64,000 nt of DNA from Streptomyces thermolilacinus SPC6. Its GTDB lineage: Bacteria; Actinomycetota; Actinomycetes; Streptomycetales; Streptomycetaceae. This document shows positions 62,112 through 64,000 of the stretch, piece after piece. Position 1 is the first letter of the stretch; each line of letters starts with the position of its first letter. The notes beneath the pieces were generated by a model. That model saw only the letters and a program-made list of their open reading frames with translations. It had not been told where the DNA came from and did no database searches. The stretch spans positions 186,001 through 250,000 of the forward strand of contig NZ_ASHX02000001.1 in the NCBI RefSeq assembly GCF_000478605.2, in the 5' to 3' direction. A program made the position numbers and the translations under genes.

Positions 62112-62543
62112 ATGCGGTCATACGCGCTGGTCAGGACGGCTTCCCTCGCCGTCCTGCCCCCCCTTGTCCTGCCCTTGGCAGTACTCGCCGTCGTCTTCGC
62201 GCAGTTGCTGGTCATCGGCGCCCCCGCGCAGAGCCTCGCCCCGGCCCCGTACGCGGGTGCCGGGGCGTCCGGCGTCCATGTCACGGCATCCACCCCGCAG
62301 GAGGCGGGCACGGAGAGGCGGGAGTGCGAGCACCCCGACGCCGTCCTCCGCGACGCCCCGCGCGGCCGCGACCGGTACCGCCCGGGCGCCCAGACGCCGC
62401 TGCTCCCTCCGGCCACCCGCACGGCCTGCGCATCACAGGCCACGGATGACCGCTTCCGGGCCGGCGCGAGCCCCCTGCCCCGCAGGGAGAGACCCCGCAA
62501 CACCACCCGCGCACTGGCCCACCTCCAGGTGTTCCGCTGCTGA
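62112..62543 (+). CDS. Hypothetical membrane-anchored or secreted protein, 143 aa
   Basis: One hydrophobic helix spans about residues 8-37 (ASLAVLPPLVLPLAVLAVVF, then AQLLVIGAP). It acts as a signal anchor, or as a signal peptide cut after an Ala-x-Ala-like site. The rest is Arg/Ala/Pro-rich and of low complexity, with Cys residues at about 73, 107 and 143; the last residue is Cys. GGGAGGGA lies shortly before the ATG. I recognise no family. It sits between the LuxR pair and the carbonic anhydrase. It could be a small export-related protein, but its codon use is less certain than that of its neighbours. Confidence 0.55.
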   Translation: MRSYALVRTASLAVLPPLVLPLAVLAVVFAQLLVIGAPAQSLAPAPYAGAGASGVHVTASTPQEAGTERRECEHPDAVLRDAPRGRDRYRPGAQTPLLPPATRTACASQATDDRFRAGASPLPRRERPRNTTRALAHLQVFRC

Positions 62544-62614
62544 CCGGCGCCGTCGCACTCGGCCCCGTCTCATCGGCCCGACGCGCCGTCACGGCGCGCC
62601 AGGAGGAAACACCT

Positions 62615-63196
62615 ATGCAGCCCCTCATCGACAACGCCCGCACGTTCGGACAGCGCCCTGAGGAGTTCGCCAAGCTGGCGGAAGGCCAGTCGCCCGAGGT
62701 CCTCTTCATCACCTGCTCCGACTCGCGGGTCGTCCCCGCCCTGATCACGGGCGCCCGCCCCGGCCAGCTGTTCGAGCTGCGCACGGCGGGCAACATCGTC
62801 CCCCCGTACACCACGGGCCGCCCCACCGGCGAGGCCGCCACCATCGAGTACGCCGTCGAGGTCCTCGGCGTGCGCGATGTGGTGGTGTGCGGCCACTCCC
62901 ACTGCGGCGCCGTCGGAGCCCTGGTGCGCGGCGACGACCTCAGCGCCGTACCGGCCGTCCGCGAATGGCTGGCCCACGCCGCGCCCGAACCGGCGCCCGG
63001 ACGGCCCGACGACCCGACCGTCGCGGAGGCCGTCCAGCACCATGTGCTCGCCCAGCTGCTGCGGCTGCGCTCGTACCCGTGCGTCGAACAGCGCCTGCGG
63101 GACGGCCGGCTCACGCTGCGCGGCTGGTACTACGAAGTCCACACCGGGTCCGTACGGGAACACCGCGCGGACACCGACGCGTTCGAGTCCCTGTGA
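62615..63196 (+). CDS. Beta-class carbonic anhydrase, 193 aa
   Basis: The zinc site is complete: Cys and Asp/Arg in ITCSDSRV (about residues 33-40), and His-x2-Cys in VVCGHSHCGAVGAL (about 90-103). The ELRTAGNIV block between them is typical. It converts CO2 and water to bicarbonate. The length is normal. AGGAGGAAA precedes the ATG. Its stop overlaps a possible GTG start of the SulP transporter gene, so the two are co-transcribed, a common pairing that links bicarbonate transport with CO2 hydration. Confidence 0.95.
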   Translation: MQPLIDNARTFGQRPEEFAKLAEGQSPEVLFITCSDSRVVPALITGARPGQLFELRTAGNIVPPYTTGRPTGEAATIEYAVEVLGVRDVVVCGHSHCGAVGALVRGDDLSAVPAVREWLAHAAPEPAPGRPDDPTVAEAVQHHVLAQLLRLRSYPCVEQRLRDGRLTLRGWYYEVHTGSVREHRADTDAFESL

Positions 63197-63210
63197 GGCG
63201 GGCGAACACC

Positions 63211-64000
63211 ATGCCGTCCCGATTCCCCCACCTGCGGCAGGACTTCGCCGCGTCGCTCGTCGTGTTCCTCGTCGCCCTCCCGCTGTGCCTGGGCGTCGCC
63301 GTCGCCTCCGGTGTCCCGGCCGAACTGGGTCTGGTCACCGGCATCGTCGGCGGCGTCGTCACCGGGATGATGCGCGGCAGCAGCCTCCAGGTGTCCGGTC
63401 CCGCGGCGGGCATGACCGTGCTCGTCTTCGAGGCCGTCCGCACGTTCGGCCTGCCCGCTCTCGGTGTGATCGTGCTGCTCGCGGGGCTCCTCCAGATCGC
63501 CGTGGGCGCGCTGCGCTGGGGCCGCTGGTTCCGGGCGATCTCCGTGTCCGTCGTGGAGGGCATGCTCGCCGGGATCGGCCTCGTCATCATCGCCGGCCAG
63601 GTGTACGCGGCGGCCGGGATCGAGGCCCCCGCCTCCGGCCTGGCCAAGATCGCGGGCCTGCCCGGCGCGGTCGTGGAGGTCGCCGGCAGCCGCACCGCGC
63701 TCCTCTCGCTCGCGGTCGGCGCGGGCACCATCGGCGTGGTCGTGCTGTGGCAGCGCCTGCCCCAGCGGGTCCGTACGGTGCCGGGCGCGCTCGCCGCGGT
63801 CGTCCTGGCCACGGCGGCCACGCAGTTGTTCGCCCTGCCCGTGGCGACCGTGGAGGTCGACGGGCTGCTGGACGCGATCCAGCCGCCCGGCGCCGACGCC
63901 TTCGGGATGCTGGGCGATGTCGCCCTGCTGGGCACCGTCCTCGCGTTCGCGCTGATCGCGTCGGCGGAGTCGCTGTTCAGCGCGGCGGCCGTGGACCGGC
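63211..64000 (+). CDS. SulP-family anion transporter, N-terminal part, cut by the window end
   Basis: About 263 residues are visible. PHLRQDFAASLVVFLVALPL starts the membrane domain, followed by GVPAELGLVTGIVGGVV and SLQVSGPAAGMTVLVFE, the SulP signature region, and several further helices up to the window edge. SulP proteins carry sulfate, bicarbonate or other anions; next to a carbonic anhydrase, bicarbonate is likely. The start is either ATG 63211 or the in-frame GTG 63193 that overlaps the carbonic anhydrase stop. The C-terminal STAS domain, if present, lies outside. Confidence 0.9.
   Translation, partial: MPSRFPHLRQDFAASLVVFLVALPLCLGVAVASGVPAELGLVTGIVGGVVTGMMRGSSLQVSGPAAGMTVLVFEAVRTFGLPALGVIVLLAGLLQIAVGALRWGRWFRAISVSVVEGMLAGIGLVIIAGQVYAAAGIEAPASGLAKIAGLPGAVVEVAGSRTALLSLAVGAGTIGVVVLWQRLPQRVRTVPGALAAVVLATAATQLFALPVATVEVDGLLDAIQPPGADAFGMLGDVALLGTVLAFALIASAESLFSAAAVDR

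Overview
This window looks like a Streptomyces (or close actinomycete) chromosome. GC is very high, GTG starts and ATGA/GTGA gene overlaps are common, and leucine TTA codons are almost absent. It carries typical streptomycete families: an AfsR-like regulator, a MbtH protein, an I36 inhibitor and an lmo0937-like hydrophobic peptide. All calls come from reading the sequence by eye; no database search was run.

Layout. (1) 1-473: remnant of an IS30-type transposase, frameshifted and cut by the window edge. (2) 1033-11385, all on the minus strand: a compact non-modular NRPS-type cluster. In transcription order it encodes a SagB-like twin nitroreductase, a stand-alone adenylation enzyme, a carrier protein, a DapB-like reductase, a class II aldolase, an acyl-CoA dehydrogenase, a stand-alone condensation domain, a polysaccharide deacetylase with an extra N-terminal domain, an MFS exporter and two tiny zinc-ribbon proteins. 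A dre-like (DasR-type) palindrome lies upstream. I do not recognise the product. (3) 11872-28041: mostly ordinary genes. These are an AraC/VOC/UvrA-like trio, NadE, an AfsR-type regulator, an M23 peptidase, an AbfB-domain protein, acetyltransferase, VOC, a HemK2-like methyltransferase/CDGSH/haem-oxygenase-like trio, small proteins, a lipoprotein and a secreted I36-type inhibitor, with several strong hairpin terminators. (4) 28117-about 62000: the main cluster, described below. (5) 62112-64000: a small membrane protein, a beta-carbonic anhydrase and the start of a SulP transporter.

Main cluster. It has a MbtH protein, two LanB-like (Lant_dehydr_N) proteins of 775 aa without an elimination domain, and between them a free adenylation enzyme, a fold-type II PLP dehydratase and a free carrier protein. 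Two NRPSs follow: C-A-PCP-C-A-PCP and C-A-PCP-C-A-PCP-TE. Then come a P450, an MFS exporter and a LuxR/LAL activator with a TTA codon. A class II lanthipeptide synthetase (LanM) and a 75-aa candidate precursor adjoin these, followed by two overlapping LuxR-type regulators.

The NRPS line reads as a starter unit (free A and PCP) plus four residues. The third module carries a Thr-type specificity code, and the condensation domain after it has an altered motif (CHVVLDG). The LanM keeps the dehydration residues but has lost both zinc-binding cysteines of its cyclase, and the neighbouring candidate precursor has no cysteine in its C-terminal half. The combination of tRNA-type LanB enzymes, an NRPS line and a dehydratase-only LanM is the most interesting feature of the window. 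Whether it is one pathway or two adjacent ones cannot be decided from sequence alone.
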